In this document: one piece after another, positions 37,755 through 48,579 of the stretch | Layout: each line of letters opens with the position of its first letter | Numbering within the stretch: position 1 is the first letter of the stretch | Assembly (NCBI RefSeq): GCF_032854445.1 | Contig: NC_088302.1 | Location: 25,681,788-25,745,787 of the forward strand | DNA: 64,000 nucleotides | Source: Liolophura sinensis | Lineage: Eukaryota > Mollusca > Polyplacophora > Chitonida > Chitonidae | Reading direction: 5' to 3' | Notes under the pieces: generated by a model | Database searches by the model: none | What the model saw: only the letters and a program-made list of their open reading frames with translations | What the model was told of the DNA's origin: nothing | Made by a program: the position numbers and the translations under genes

Positions 37755-37779
37755 GGGGGTAGGGGATAGGGGTAGGGGG
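37755..37779 (+). repeat. G-quadruplex-forming G tract
   Basis: Four runs of four or five G separated by loops of 2 to 3 bases (ggggg-ta-gggg-ata-gggg-ta-ggggg) meet the standard intramolecular G-quadruplex rule. A further G run lies upstream at 37741, and a poly-T run follows at 37784. Confidence 0.85.
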
Positions 37780-39519
37780 TAGGTTTTTTTTTTAAAAAAT
37801 AACATATAATGTCAGTACAATGCAAAAATAAGAACACGACGTATATTAATGATATTTCACGTTGATAGAGTAGATTATTATTCCTGGTATATGCTTGCTT
37901 TGTTTTACAGCGGATTCGAGTTCATGATATATGAATTGCTTGTATTATCGAAGTTATAATGCCAGTTTTCCTTTAAATTTGAGTTGTAAAAGTTTGTTGG
38001 CGTGCACTGACGTTGCTGACAATCTTACGTGCAGTAAACATTTCTATGGTCCGGTAATAGATAGGTGGGCAGACAGGGCTGGCCCTCCCTGACTACATAA
38101 TGCCAGCTTGAACAAGATTAAACGTGTTTTTCTGATATTTATCTCCATAGAATGCAGATATTTGGCTGATCGTGTTGCTCTCGGATTACCAGATAAATAC
38201 AATGCGCGCTAGAGCAAAATAGAAGTATTACCGCGTCAAAAAGGTTAATGTCATAGTTGATGAAATGGGTTAGAGCGGGCCGATTCCTCTCGCCGTCCGC
38301 AAAGAGGGATAGCGGAACATTTATCTGGACATGGAATTATCTGCGCTTCTCAATAACACTCGAGCTGATGGATCAACTTTTAATAATCAATTACTTAAAC
38401 CGCTGTGCCATTTATTTACAAAATAATCTATCAATGACAGCAAGGTATTCAAGTGTTGGTCGCCCGGAATACATTTAAGCGGACTCTCATTATTGCTTCT
38501 CCAACAAGAGACAAAACTGGGGATGATTGGCTTGAAGTGACGTGACGCCAGTATTGGCCGTGGAGCTTCGTCCAGACCAAAGCCCAAGTTTTTAAAGCAC
38601 CGTTTCACCAGGGAACTGAGTGTGCATGGCACAACTCCATATTCTATCGTGTCACAGCTCTATCACATATGCTCTCGTTTCGTTATTAGATCCAATATAC
38701 TTCACAATTATTTGGTCTACTACTCAATTTAAAGTCGTATTATGTCCAAACCATGGGGCTGAATTCATGCACTCTTGACGAGAAATAGTCTGTTGGAATT
38801 GCGACACTGCAGCAACAAACTGATGTTGAATTATCCCCAGCAAGAGCAGAATGTGTGCTGTTTTCGTGAAGGAATCAGCCAACAACATATATCGATAAAA
38901 TCCGACCGAACAGAATACACAGAAGTATAAATGCGTCGGTTTATCTGTTGACAATGAATCAAACTTTCCATCACCATTTCATGTGTAAATTGTCCCGCGA
39001 ATCTGAAAAAATGAACATGTTTAATACACAAAAGTTTCTCATTAAAACTGGTTCTCTGTAACTGACATTCGATGCTGAGCTTTAGTGATCAGTTTTTCCA
39101 ATATGACCGATAAATGTTCAAATAACCACAAAAGCAGAACACTCACAACACTCACAGGCTGACATAAAGACCATAATGCTTTTATGCATTGGTTACCTTA
39201 TTTGCTGTCTGTTGTAGACAAAAACTACAATGCCAATAGATTTGATCGGTGTATACCTCAATAGCAATGCCAAATACTATACATAAAGTGACACTATAAA
39301 TATGCCGGTATCGCAAATTCCAAAATATACGAAGTTAAGATGTGCTTTACATAATTGGCAATGTCACATATTAAAATCCCCAGCCTGTGACAGTTTTCTG
39401 CTTGATAACCGTCTTCGAGGAAGGGTATCATTCCTCTCTAATAAGAGCTATTTTTTGATGACCCAGAGTCATGTTTGTCTACAGAAAAACGAACCTTAGT
39501 ACTACAGCAAATCCCCAAG
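37780..39519. other. Unique non-coding sequence
   Basis: No gene or interspersed repeat is recognised. Frames are at most 81 codons with no motif. Confidence 0.4.
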
Positions 39520-39712
39520 ACACATTCTCCATTCGTTTCAAGGTTCTGGTGTTTACGACTTAGACACAAGCTTGAGGCCTTTCTATACCTGGACAAATTC
39601 TCCATTCGTTTCTAAGTTGTGGTGTTTGCGACTTAGACACGAGCTTGAGACCTTTTTATACATGGACACATTTTCTATTCGTTTCTAAGCCTTCATGATG
39701 GTGACATAGGTA
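39520..39712. repeat. About 73-bp tandem repeat, 2.6 copies
   Basis: The words attctccattcgtttc recur near 39524, 39597 and (as attttctattcgtttc) 39668, each followed by gacttagacac[a/g]agcttgag in the complete copies. The third copy decays into unique sequence. Confidence 0.85.
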
Positions 39713-40440
39713 CAAGTTTGCTATCGGTCTATAATTGCTGATCGATCATATGTTTTACCATTGGTTGCAGTCACGTTTTTCGTTGATTCCTTTGTTCATT
39801 TCCATGTCGGGGTTTTATTCTTTTGAACACGTTCCTATTTTTGGTTATATTGTGTCTAGATGTGTTGAATGTCGGCTGAATGTACAGTATGCATGTGCAA
39901 CAGCTGGGAATAAAGACACGATGCATAATCAGATTCAGCTTCTGTTCCGACTTTCTACACTGACTTTCACGTCAGTTTACCTTGGAGGCTTGATTTCAGA
40001 TGGAATCCATTTACCCATTAGATAGGCCCCTCGTAATAGCCTCACATGGGAATATATTACTTACAGTAGCAGGGCTAGGTTTATTGGTTAAGGAGACATC
40101 CACGAGCCTGGGGGAATCAGCGATAACCCCACTGAGGATCTGATAAATCTTCTGATGTAATTATTTATAAATATATTTGTTGCTCGCTCATTCCGTAATT
40201 GAAGACTGCTAACGGCCTCTCTTTGCACGTTAGCAACAAGACTTCTTTCGTTATTAGATATTTTTCTTGGTTCCTTGGGGTGTGTGTTAAATGAAAAGTT
40301 CATGGGCGTGGGGTTGTGTTGTCTACGTATATATTAACTATACCACGATTTGCGTACATTTATGTACGTATAAAGGATATTGACTCACTGAAACATAAAG
40401 CGCATAAATAAACGCACAGAAGACATTGTTTCATATTACG
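39713..40440. other. Unique non-coding sequence
   Basis: A 96-codon plus-strand frame at 39735-40025 has an ATG but no domain that I recognise. Nothing else stands out. Confidence 0.35.
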
Positions 40441-41050
40441 TAACGTGTTGTCAAAATAACGTGTATATGTATCTCAAGAGAATTTGGATTCATGAAAGCA
40501 TGACATGCACGTGCACACACGGAGAACGTGGATTCACTCAAATATAACATGCACATATACAGAGAACTTGGATTCACTCAAATATAACATGCACATATAC
40601 AGAGAACTTGGATTCACTTAAATATAACATGCACATATACAGAGAACTTGGATTCACTCAAATATAACATGCACATATACAGAGAACTTGGATTCACTTA
40701 AATATAACATGCACATATACAGAGAACTTGGATTCACTCAAATATAACATGCACATATACAGAGAACTTGGATTCACTCAAATATAACATGCACATATAC
40801 AGAGAACTTGGATTCACTCATTGGACAAATATAACATGCATATATACTGGTATAGAGAATTTGGATTCAGTAAACCATAACAAGAACATGTATCTAAAGA
40901 CTTGGATTCACTAAAATTTAACAAACAACTGTACCTAAAGAGGTACAAGGATTCACCAATACATAGCGTGCATACTATATGTACCTCGTAGAGGGCTTGG
41001 ATTTACTGAAACATAACGTGAATGTGTACCTATAGACGACTGGATTTTAA
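40441..41050. repeat. 40-bp satellite-like array with decaying edges
   Basis: From about 40521 to 40830 the unit ggattcactcaaatataaca plus tgcacatatacagagaactt repeats about seven to eight times with a 40-bp period and almost no changes apart from an alternation of actca and actta. On the right (40831-41050) four increasingly diverged units follow (ggattcagtaaaccataaca, ggattcactaaaatttaac, ggattcaccaatacatagcg, ggatttactgaaacataacg), and one diverged unit lies on the left. The sharp core with decayed borders is the expected outcome of unequal exchange. Confidence 0.95.
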
Positions 41051-42470
41051 GAGAAACACGGACAGATTGTATAGAAATAACTGTACATGAAAAGCATGTG
41101 TCGTGTTGATTGAAGCTAGTTTAAAGTATTAAACCACGCAAAAACGAATTAAATATATTTGAAAGCTAGTTTTCCCCATCAACTTTTACCGGGCATTTAT
41201 ATTTTATATTAGTCCAATTCTTTACAGCACTTAGTAAATTATCTGGAGGCGATTCAATGTCTAAGTTTCCTTACACGTTTTTCTGAAAATGTATCCGTTG
41301 CCATTTCTTATAAGGTCTTGAACAGTTATTAATCATTCTATATTACACGCATCGCCCGTCAGATATTTTAGCTTGAAGAAACATTTTTCTCATGGCTGGC
41401 TTCAAGTTCTTCCAAGTTTTAGACACAAAACACACAAAAAAACACTTAAAGACATACCAAACCCAAATGTATTAAACGTTTTTCAAAGGAAAACCTTGAC
41501 GTTAGATTAATGCGCGCAGAAATAATCCAAGTTTAGATGATGGCTGAAAATTTAATTAATCAAGCTTGATTAAGGGAGGCGTGTTTAATGTTTACAACTT
41601 ATATGAACTAGTGGCCACTGCGATTTAAAGAGACTATAAATAGGGTAATAGCTATGACCGTTACATTCTAAGTTACCATGAACTGTCGTATCATTAAAGC
41701 TTAAATCCGCAATGTAATGTTAAAATAGGTTAATAAGGAGAACAATTTGTATCTTTACTTGATATATGACAAGGAATGGATATGAGGAATGGTAAGCTCA
41801 GAGTTCCCTTTTGGCAATCCGGCATGTCAGATAATCTACTCGTAAATTTCCCCAAATCTTAAGGAGAAACCGACAGCGAAAACGTTGGTTAAGAGCACAA
41901 AGAAATGAGGGGAACAAAAAGGCATCAGGAGAAGTCTGACCTTAATACACGGGAAAGTGGTTCTAGGTACAGTCCATTATGATTTTCTCGGTGGTACATA
42001 CAAGAGCTGTCATGAACTCACAGACGACTTATAGACACATGGCCCAAATACAGACGGAAAGAAATTTTATAATTCACAAAACATGGATGCATTGTACCTA
42101 CTTGAATAACAATACCAGTAATGATTATTCATGATCACTTGTATTGGTATTGAATGCACTAGTACTGCAAATCAAATGCGTAGAGGGCGCTGTTATTCTA
42201 TGAGTTGCAAGATTTGCTTCCCTTTGTAAAGGCCTGGTCACATGATTATATGTTGATGTTGAGTAATAGTTCATTCAGAGGAGAGGGTTCACGTCCTTAC
42301 CTTGCGATAGTTAACACACCTTAGGCGTGGGATCAGTGCTATTCTCGGATTGAGAATCGTTTTAGATTCTCCCACCTATCAGACAGTAGAAGATGGTGCT
42401 CTCTTTTGTAGAGCTGGGCAACACTTGCCTTTCACATATTTGGGATAGTTCATCAGTAGCTCGCCCAAGT
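41051..42470. other. Unique non-coding sequence with a CTCF-like word
   Basis: No gene found. At 42183-42194 agagggcgctgt matches the core of the CTCF consensus but not its left half. Frames are short. Confidence 0.35.
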
Positions 42471-42555
42471 TTGGTGGTTTTGTCCAGATACCTCGGTTTT
42501 CTCTGCCCATAGTGAGAAATTGTTGAGTATGGCGTTAAACAACAATCAGTTAATC
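42471..42555 (+). mobile_element. SINE tail of a related subfamily
   Basis: ggtggttttgtccagatacc, tcggttttctctgcccatag and tgagaaattgttgagtatgg lead to the 3' block gcgttaaacaacaatcagtt. The order matches the 3' part of the main family but with consistent differences (gttaaacaac for gtaaaacacc), as expected for another subfamily. The head is not identifiable. Confidence 0.65.
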
Positions 42556-43134
42556 GTACCGCAATAAATACATTTAAACCTGTATGGTTAAATGCTATTA
42601 GCTTAGGAAATGGAAACGTCGGGTATTTCCGTAATACGCCACACTGTCAATGCAGTTGTGCACCAATTCAAAGCGGTAGTTCTGTTAGACGGAAACTATT
42701 TAGTGATCAAACCCAATGTCGCAGGGCTGATAACACTTGGTTACATCTAGCGAGAGCAACGTCGACATCTTATTGTTACTAAGGCTTTGGGAATAAAGAA
42801 AGCAGGTATCTCAAAGTTTCTTGTCCGATTATGGGGTTGAAGTCACCTCGCGGTTAACCAGCGATTGAATCAGAAGACAATAGCCTTTTCTCCTTACCTA
42901 CAAGGCATTTTGGGCCGATTCAACAAAGATAGTTTTGAAATGAGTCAAAATTTGAAATATGATTTTGGAGCTTATATTTGATCCCTGTAAATTAAAATTT
43001 TGACTCGTCAGTGTTATCTAAAGACAAATGACAGGTATAGATGTCATTTAGAAAGTGGATTAAGTAACAGTATTATCGTTAACAGGGATTACACTTTCTG
43101 AATATAGCGCAGATTCTAGTGCTGAAATTTGGCT

Positions 43135-43227
43135 GAGACCACTGTGGGTTTCGAACCAGCGACCTCAGAGTCAGGCACCAACCGCCAGCAATACATGTCA
43201 ACCGTCTAGACCACTCGACCAACAGGC
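43135..43227 (-). mobile_element. tRNA-like segment inside the TIR element
   Basis: The minus strand reads tggtcgagtggtctagacgg (A box, 43221-43205) and later ggttcgaaacc (B box, 43157-43147). The intervening length fits a class II tRNA with a long variable arm. The 3' side continues into gtggtctcagccaaatttc without a CCA or a T run, so it is more likely a tRNA-derived SINE head or tRNA pseudogene than a working gene. Confidence 0.6.
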
Positions 43228-43260
43228 CTTCCACAAAAATACCTTCTATTTTTGTGGAAG
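43228..43260. repeat. Perfect 14-bp hairpin abutting the tRNA-like segment
   Basis: cttccacaaaaata (43228-43241) and tatttttgtggaag (43247-43260) are exact reverse complements around the 5-bp loop ccttc. It begins at the base next to the end of the tRNA-like segment. Confidence 0.9.
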
Positions 43261-43358
43261 ACAAATGTGTCAAAATGTTAACTTCCATTACGAAAAATCT
43301 AAAGATTGTGACAACGTCTTAAATTTTGACCTTAGAAATATCTTTGTGGAATCGGTCC

Positions 43359-45982
43359 TCTCCTAATAACCTACCTATTATAGTGCGGTCACGTTTTTAA
43401 TCCAGGTAAGAATGTCACCTTGATCTCTTCAAGCACTTCCTTATACTCATATCTATTGTAGCATACATGTCGTAACCAAATTTCCATTCACGCGACTGAA
43501 GCAAATTTTAATAACAGTTAGAGAGTAGAAGACATTATTTTATAAAATCTTTTTGTAAAAGTATATGCTTGCTTTGGAAGGACGGAGGATAAAAAGTTGA
43601 CATGCGTTATTTTCCTAGTTTTAAAGATAAGTTGCCGCCTTAACTTGGAATGCATTGTTTGACAGTTTAATAGAAAAACATGATTTATCCGTTGTGAAAA
43701 ATATTACATTTGAGGTATCTGGGGAAAATGGGCTGCACTTCGTTATCATGTCAAATTTCACTTGGATAGGAAAAATCGGACTGCTTGGTGATCACGATTT
43801 TCCCCATGTATTAATAATTCAAAAGATAATGCATAGCTGAGAAGTGGCCGATATCTTCCCACTCTTCTGTTGACTCATACCCTCTTATTACCCTTGACCG
43901 TCATTTCATTTCAATTTTTTCACTTATGAGCACTGTCTGCATCAAAAAAACGCAAGATTGACGTAAAAATAAAAAGTAAAAATAAAAACAAAGAAAAAAA
44001 ACCGAATCCAGAAGTTCCAATGTAAACCTATGATGTTCCTTGTGTGTGGTTATTTGATGCTTAAAGATTGTGGGTGAAGTTAAATGTTGTACAGATATAA
44101 CTGACAGGCTGAGATGGCCTCCGAGCACAAATCTTCAAGAACTCTAATATAACTCCAGCGCTGATTGAATAGGCAATACTAATCCTGCGCTCTCTACCGT
44201 TGAATTTGTTGTAAGAGCATCAATCATGAAATCCACTAAGCTTTCATTTGACTTTTCTAAGAGGAATGAGCGATGGACCTCATTGAATATCGTGGTTATG
44301 GTTTGGCTCTCGAAGATTCCAACACTTAATGTCATTTCATCGGGGAGGCTAGAGTACGAGCAAAATTCAATCAAAATAATGATATCCATAACATGGTTAT
44401 ATATGCAGTCGCTTAATAAAATAGCCGAGCTTTCTTCTCCAAAATGACCAGAGACCCACAATTAACCCCGTATTTCAACCCGAAATCACGAATTAGGCGG
44501 GTCTGTAACTATCCAAGACAGCTACAAATAACATAACTGAACACTAATCTAACATCGAATATAAGACTGCACTTGTCATTTAATGAAACCACTTGCAATC
44601 TAAATTTTAACTGTAAACAGATAACCCCTATTAATAGAGATGATCATATACAAATTGACGATAATCATTTCCATGGAGGCTATGCAATTTTTGTTTATGA
44701 CAAGAGCTTTATGCATTGTAATATAACTATCGTGGTGGAATGCGAACAAAATACAATTAGTAAGCACTTGTCCGAAAGTTTTGTACAAACAACTGTGGGG
44801 TAACGCGAACAATTATAAATATTTTACCTTGGCTATTTGACTAGAACTGCTAAGACTACTCCGTCACACTATCCAAGATGAAGCTACTTTTCACGCCTCA
44901 TTCCCCGAAGGCCTTACTGGAAAACAAATAACCACTCGTCCACAGTGGCCTCGGAAATTACAGACAGGTTATTGTAGTTCAGGTGTGATGGACAGCTAGG
45001 GCTTCCTTTAATGCAAGAGCTTTTTTTCTCATTCATTCCAGACGACATTAATCTCTAGTGACAAGCACTGCATGCGTTTTTCCACCGTCAACCTAAATAA
45101 TACATTCAGCCTCAGGACTGTGGCATTCGCGTCAACAAATTGGATAGAGGGCGAAGGAAAAGAGACGGTTCGAGGACATCATGGGCAAATCCCAGTCCAG
45201 CGTTTAACCAACGGAGATCGATAATTCAATATTTCAGCGAACATTAAGCCAGTGGTTAGGACGCAGATAAGCACTCCGCCAGTTTGTTAGTTGTTTATTA
45301 CAAGTTCATCTTTTTTTCCGTCAACGAGTCACTCTAAACTTCTAAAAGCTGACTATTGGAATATTTGATTATAGATATCAATCTGTTTTTATTGTTTACA
45401 ATTTAATGGTTTCTCGAACACTGTATGCATACAGGGGAAGTGTATTTTCTTGATTATAACGTTCGAGTACAATGGATGTTTTATTTACTCTGCTTAATCT
45501 TGTAGATTTGCTTCTGCTTTTTGGTGTCTTAAAGCGAAATGGCTTGGCTTCTTAGACAATTGAAATGCCATGTATATATACATATTTCAATGGCTCGATT
45601 TTCACAGCTATAAGATCGGGAATACAACCTCGGGCATCTGAATAAGCAACCGACAGGAGTTCTCTAAGGAGAAAGAAAGCAATTTACAATTTTGGTCAAA
45701 TTATAACGTCGAAGAACAATCCCAGCGAAAGACTTCGAAAACTTGGACATTTCTTCGGCTTGATCTTCCCAAAGGTACCGTTACTTTTTTCATAAAATTT
45801 CTACAACATCTCTAATTCATTGATGGATAAGGCTTTAAAATCCATTTCCTCTTGTGAAGAGGCATTAATACCACAGACATCGATCAAGTGAGCCACCGAT
45901 TACTTGGTGACAATCTAAGTGCATGAAGAAGATGTAGCCGGGAAAAAGTTTTACTTTGGTGGCAATCTACAGATTTTTGATA
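43359..45982. other. Unique sequence with small unrecognised frames
   Basis: On the minus strand 44461-44144 is open for 105 codons with a balanced amino-acid make-up but no ATG at its start, no domain and no good splice sites at its edges. Plus-strand frames at 43655-43840 and 44573-44803 are similarly unsupported. No interspersed repeat is recognised. Confidence 0.35.
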
Positions 45983-46002
45983 GTGTGTGTGTGTGTGTGT
46001 GT
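45983..46002. repeat. (GT)10 microsatellite
   Basis: Twenty uninterrupted bases of alternating G and T. Confidence 0.97.
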
Positions 46003-46059
46003 TGCAGTTTTTGTTTTGGATCATACTGAATGGCACTTCAGGAGTGATGCAGTAAACTG

Positions 46060-46530
46060 TTCTATCACACATAGGAAAACTGTTATAGTAATGGTTAAAT
46101 TCAAGCACATAGGAACACTGCAAACTGCAAAGGTTGAAGCACCTAAGAACACTGCTACAGTAAAGTTTATATTCAAGCATATGGGAACACTGCTACAGTA
46201 AAGGTTAAATTAAATGACATAGGAACACTGCTACAACAAAGTTTAAATTCAAGCACATAGGAACACTGCTACAGTAAAGTTTATATTCAAGCATATGAGA
46301 ACACTGCTACAGTAAAGGTTAAATTAAATGACATAGGAACACTGCTTCAATAAAAGTTAAATTCAAGCACATAGGAACCCTGCTACAGTTAAGGTTAAAC
46401 TGAAGCACATTGGAACACCGTTACAGGAAAAGTTTAAATTCTAGCACATAGTAACCCTGCTACAGTAAAGGTTAAATTCAAGCACATAGGAACCCTGCTA
46501 CAGTAAAGGTTAAATTCAAGCAGATGTGAA
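46060..46530. repeat. About 38-bp minisatellite, roughly twelve copies
   Basis: The unit ataggaacactgctacagta plus aaggttaaattcaagcac repeats with small length changes. Unit types alternate (attcaagcac versus attaaatgac), and the segment at about 46160-46230 recurs at 46270-46340, showing duplication of unit blocks. Confidence 0.92.
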
Positions 46531-46589
46531 CGGTAATTATCAAATCAAATAAGAACGCTGCTGCAGTAAAGATAATATAATCACAGACA

Positions 46590-46680
46590 TGTACCACTTC
46601 TGGTAACGCGCTGTCTCACTGAAATCATCACGCCATTGATCAGTGAGGTCGCTTGTTCGAATCCAGCTGTCACTGTTTTG
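46590..46680 (+). mobile_element. tRNA-like SINE head fragment
   Basis: ggtaacgcgctgtctcactg precedes a good B box, gcttgttcgaatccagctg, at about 46650-46668. The A box is weak. The arrangement resembles tRNA-derived SINE heads rather than a tRNA gene, because no acceptor stem closes. Confidence 0.4.
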
Positions 46681-47432
46681 GCTGGTGCTTTAAGCAAAGT
46701 ACCTCTGTAAAGTGGGTGAAAATAGACCTTAACGCACAATCATTTCGTTCTGACGTGCTTTGTAACTATGCATCAAATTGGAATTCTTACTTGGCCATGG
46801 GATACGCCATGTTAGAAAGGCCCCAAACACAATGATGCCCCAACCATACCCCACGCCCACTTGAATAGATGCGTTCAGGGTAACATAAATAGATCGCGCA
46901 TAGTTGTTTGAAACTAATAACCGCGATTTTGCTTACTTTGAACTGCTATTTCTCGATTCAATAACATCACAGAACGAAAAAGGTATGCTTTTAAAACTTG
47001 GAATGGCATTCTCTGTCGATGCATATGTACATTTGCTCTAGCGTTGTGTAGTATCCTGATTTAGTATTTGTCAGAAAATCTGCATCTTTAACCCTATTTC
47101 ACACACATCAACCTACCCGTCCAAATAACCTTTAGAACACATAGAGTATACAGACCACGTGAAGACTATAACTAAATCCTTTCTAAAAATCTGGTATTAT
47201 TTTGTGTGACAATGGCATGACAATAGCAGAACTTTCTAAATTTTGAACTTAATGACGCACACAAGGACACAAAACAAGCCTTGTGTATCCTTCTAGAAGG
47301 CACCCTACCCACATTTTGGGACATCTCTGACAATAACAGTGTCAAAGAACGTTCCAGGTCGATAATCGTATAACCCATTTCAAAATCCATAATCACATAT
47401 CGACACTAACACATCTTGAATCACTGTTGACG
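46681..47432. other. Unique non-coding sequence
   Basis: No gene or further repeat is recognised; frames are at most 74 codons. Confidence 0.4.
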
Positions 47433-47540
47433 ATATACTGTGAATGCCACTAATGACGTTATACTGTGAATGCCACTGATGACGTTGCGCTGTGAATGCC
47501 ACTGATGACGATGTACTGTGAATGTCACACATGATGATAT
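47433..47540. repeat. 26-bp tandem repeat, four copies
   Basis: Units atactgtgaatgccactaat plus gacgtt, with variants gcgctg and gtactg at the start, repeat four times; the last copy is decayed. Confidence 0.9.
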
Positions 47541-48501
47541 AACTTATCAGGTTATGAACTCGAGGCCCTATAAAAAATTTCCCAATCTAAGTGAAATACA
47601 TGCAATTTTCACACAGGCGTAGGGGAAGTCAGCGTTAACCTCATTATTCTGAATTTTACGTGCAGATCTCATCATTTCTTTCAAGCATCATCCCCACTGA
47701 ATATAACAATCCAGTAATTTCTTGAGATGAAAAAAATATTGTTAATTTGAACATGATTAAATTATGATAGATCAATATGGGGAGCCGGAAAGTGACACGA
47801 AGACAGGGACTACATCAGCCCTAACAACCAAACCAATTTAAAGTAACGAAATGAAAAAAGTATATTTGGTTCTAATGCGCTCTTATCAGTTCACTTGCGG
47901 GCTGTCACTTCCGGGAAAGTTTTGGCATTTACCTCTCATTTCTCTGAAAACGTTTTTAAATAGACTGGAGAATTTTGTTCAGAAAATAATAATGTGGCGT
48001 TCAGTTAGACAGCTCAGTGTATATAGATATTTGTCCTTCATTACTTGAAAAATTTGATTCAAAACCGAAGTGAGGTTTCAAGTAGACATTCGTAAATTCG
48101 TGAGTAAAAACGCCAAATAAAGTACTGAAAGTAGACGAATCACTTTCGCATTTTCTTCCGACAACGATGTAGATGACATTTTTTTATTGTTTTAATATTT
48201 ATCAAGCAGAAATGCACTGCATATACATTTCAGTTGATATTTACTGAATGTATCTCGCTTTTTTATCTCGTTTTAGGCAAACCAGTGTGATGAGTGTTAA
48301 ACCGTCTAATACTTTCACCCACATGACTTTTATAGTTTCGGGCATATTTAACTTCAAATGCTTGTCAAAGTTTTAGCGATCTAAGAAATTACATCTAAAA
48401 ACCTTGACACCGTAGAAGTTTTCTACTTTTGAACTAGATCCATGGAAAACGCATGCAATATACAAGGTCAAGACACCAAAGGTTTGACACATTGACAGTT
48501 C
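47541..48501. other. Unique AT-rich non-coding sequence
   Basis: Nothing recognisable apart from small frames of up to 65 codons. Confidence 0.4.
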
Positions 48502-48510
48502 ATTTGTTCT

Positions 48511-48570
48511 TGGGACGTCATCGTATAAGTGAAATATTCTTGAATAAGGCGTAAAACATCAATCAAATAA
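48511..48570 (+). mobile_element. Very short SINE insertion (60 bp) with TSD
   Basis: Only the 3' end is present: cgtcatcgtataagtgaaat, attcttgaataaggcgtaaa, acatcaatcaaataa. The 9-bp word atttgttct at 48502-48510 and 48571-48579 duplicates the target site, showing that an extremely truncated copy was inserted as such rather than eroded. Confidence 0.85.
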
Positions 48571-48579
48571 ATTTGTTCT

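Larger units (their letters stand above)
42912..43358. mobile_element. 447-bp terminal-inverted-repeat (MITE-like) element
   Basis: The left end (42912-42931) reads gggccgattcaacaaagata; the reverse complement of the right end reads ggaccgattccacaaagata, 18 of 20 identical. Similarity continues inwards to gtcaaaattt on both sides, giving TIRs of about 38-40 bp. The interior has no transposase. It contains an 8-bp hairpin at 43026-43049, a tRNA-like segment and a perfect 14-bp hairpin. No target-site duplication is clear, so superfamily assignment is open. Alternatively the tRNA-like part is a separate SINE inserted inside. Confidence 0.7.

Noticed and set aside
40441-41050. CRISPR-like array
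   Set aside because: Repeats are directly adjacent with no unique spacers, so it is a minisatellite; the eukaryotic context also argues against CRISPR.
43135-43227. Functional tRNA-Ser or tRNA-Leu gene
   Set aside because: A and B boxes are good, but I could not close an acceptor stem and no T-run terminator follows on the minus strand.
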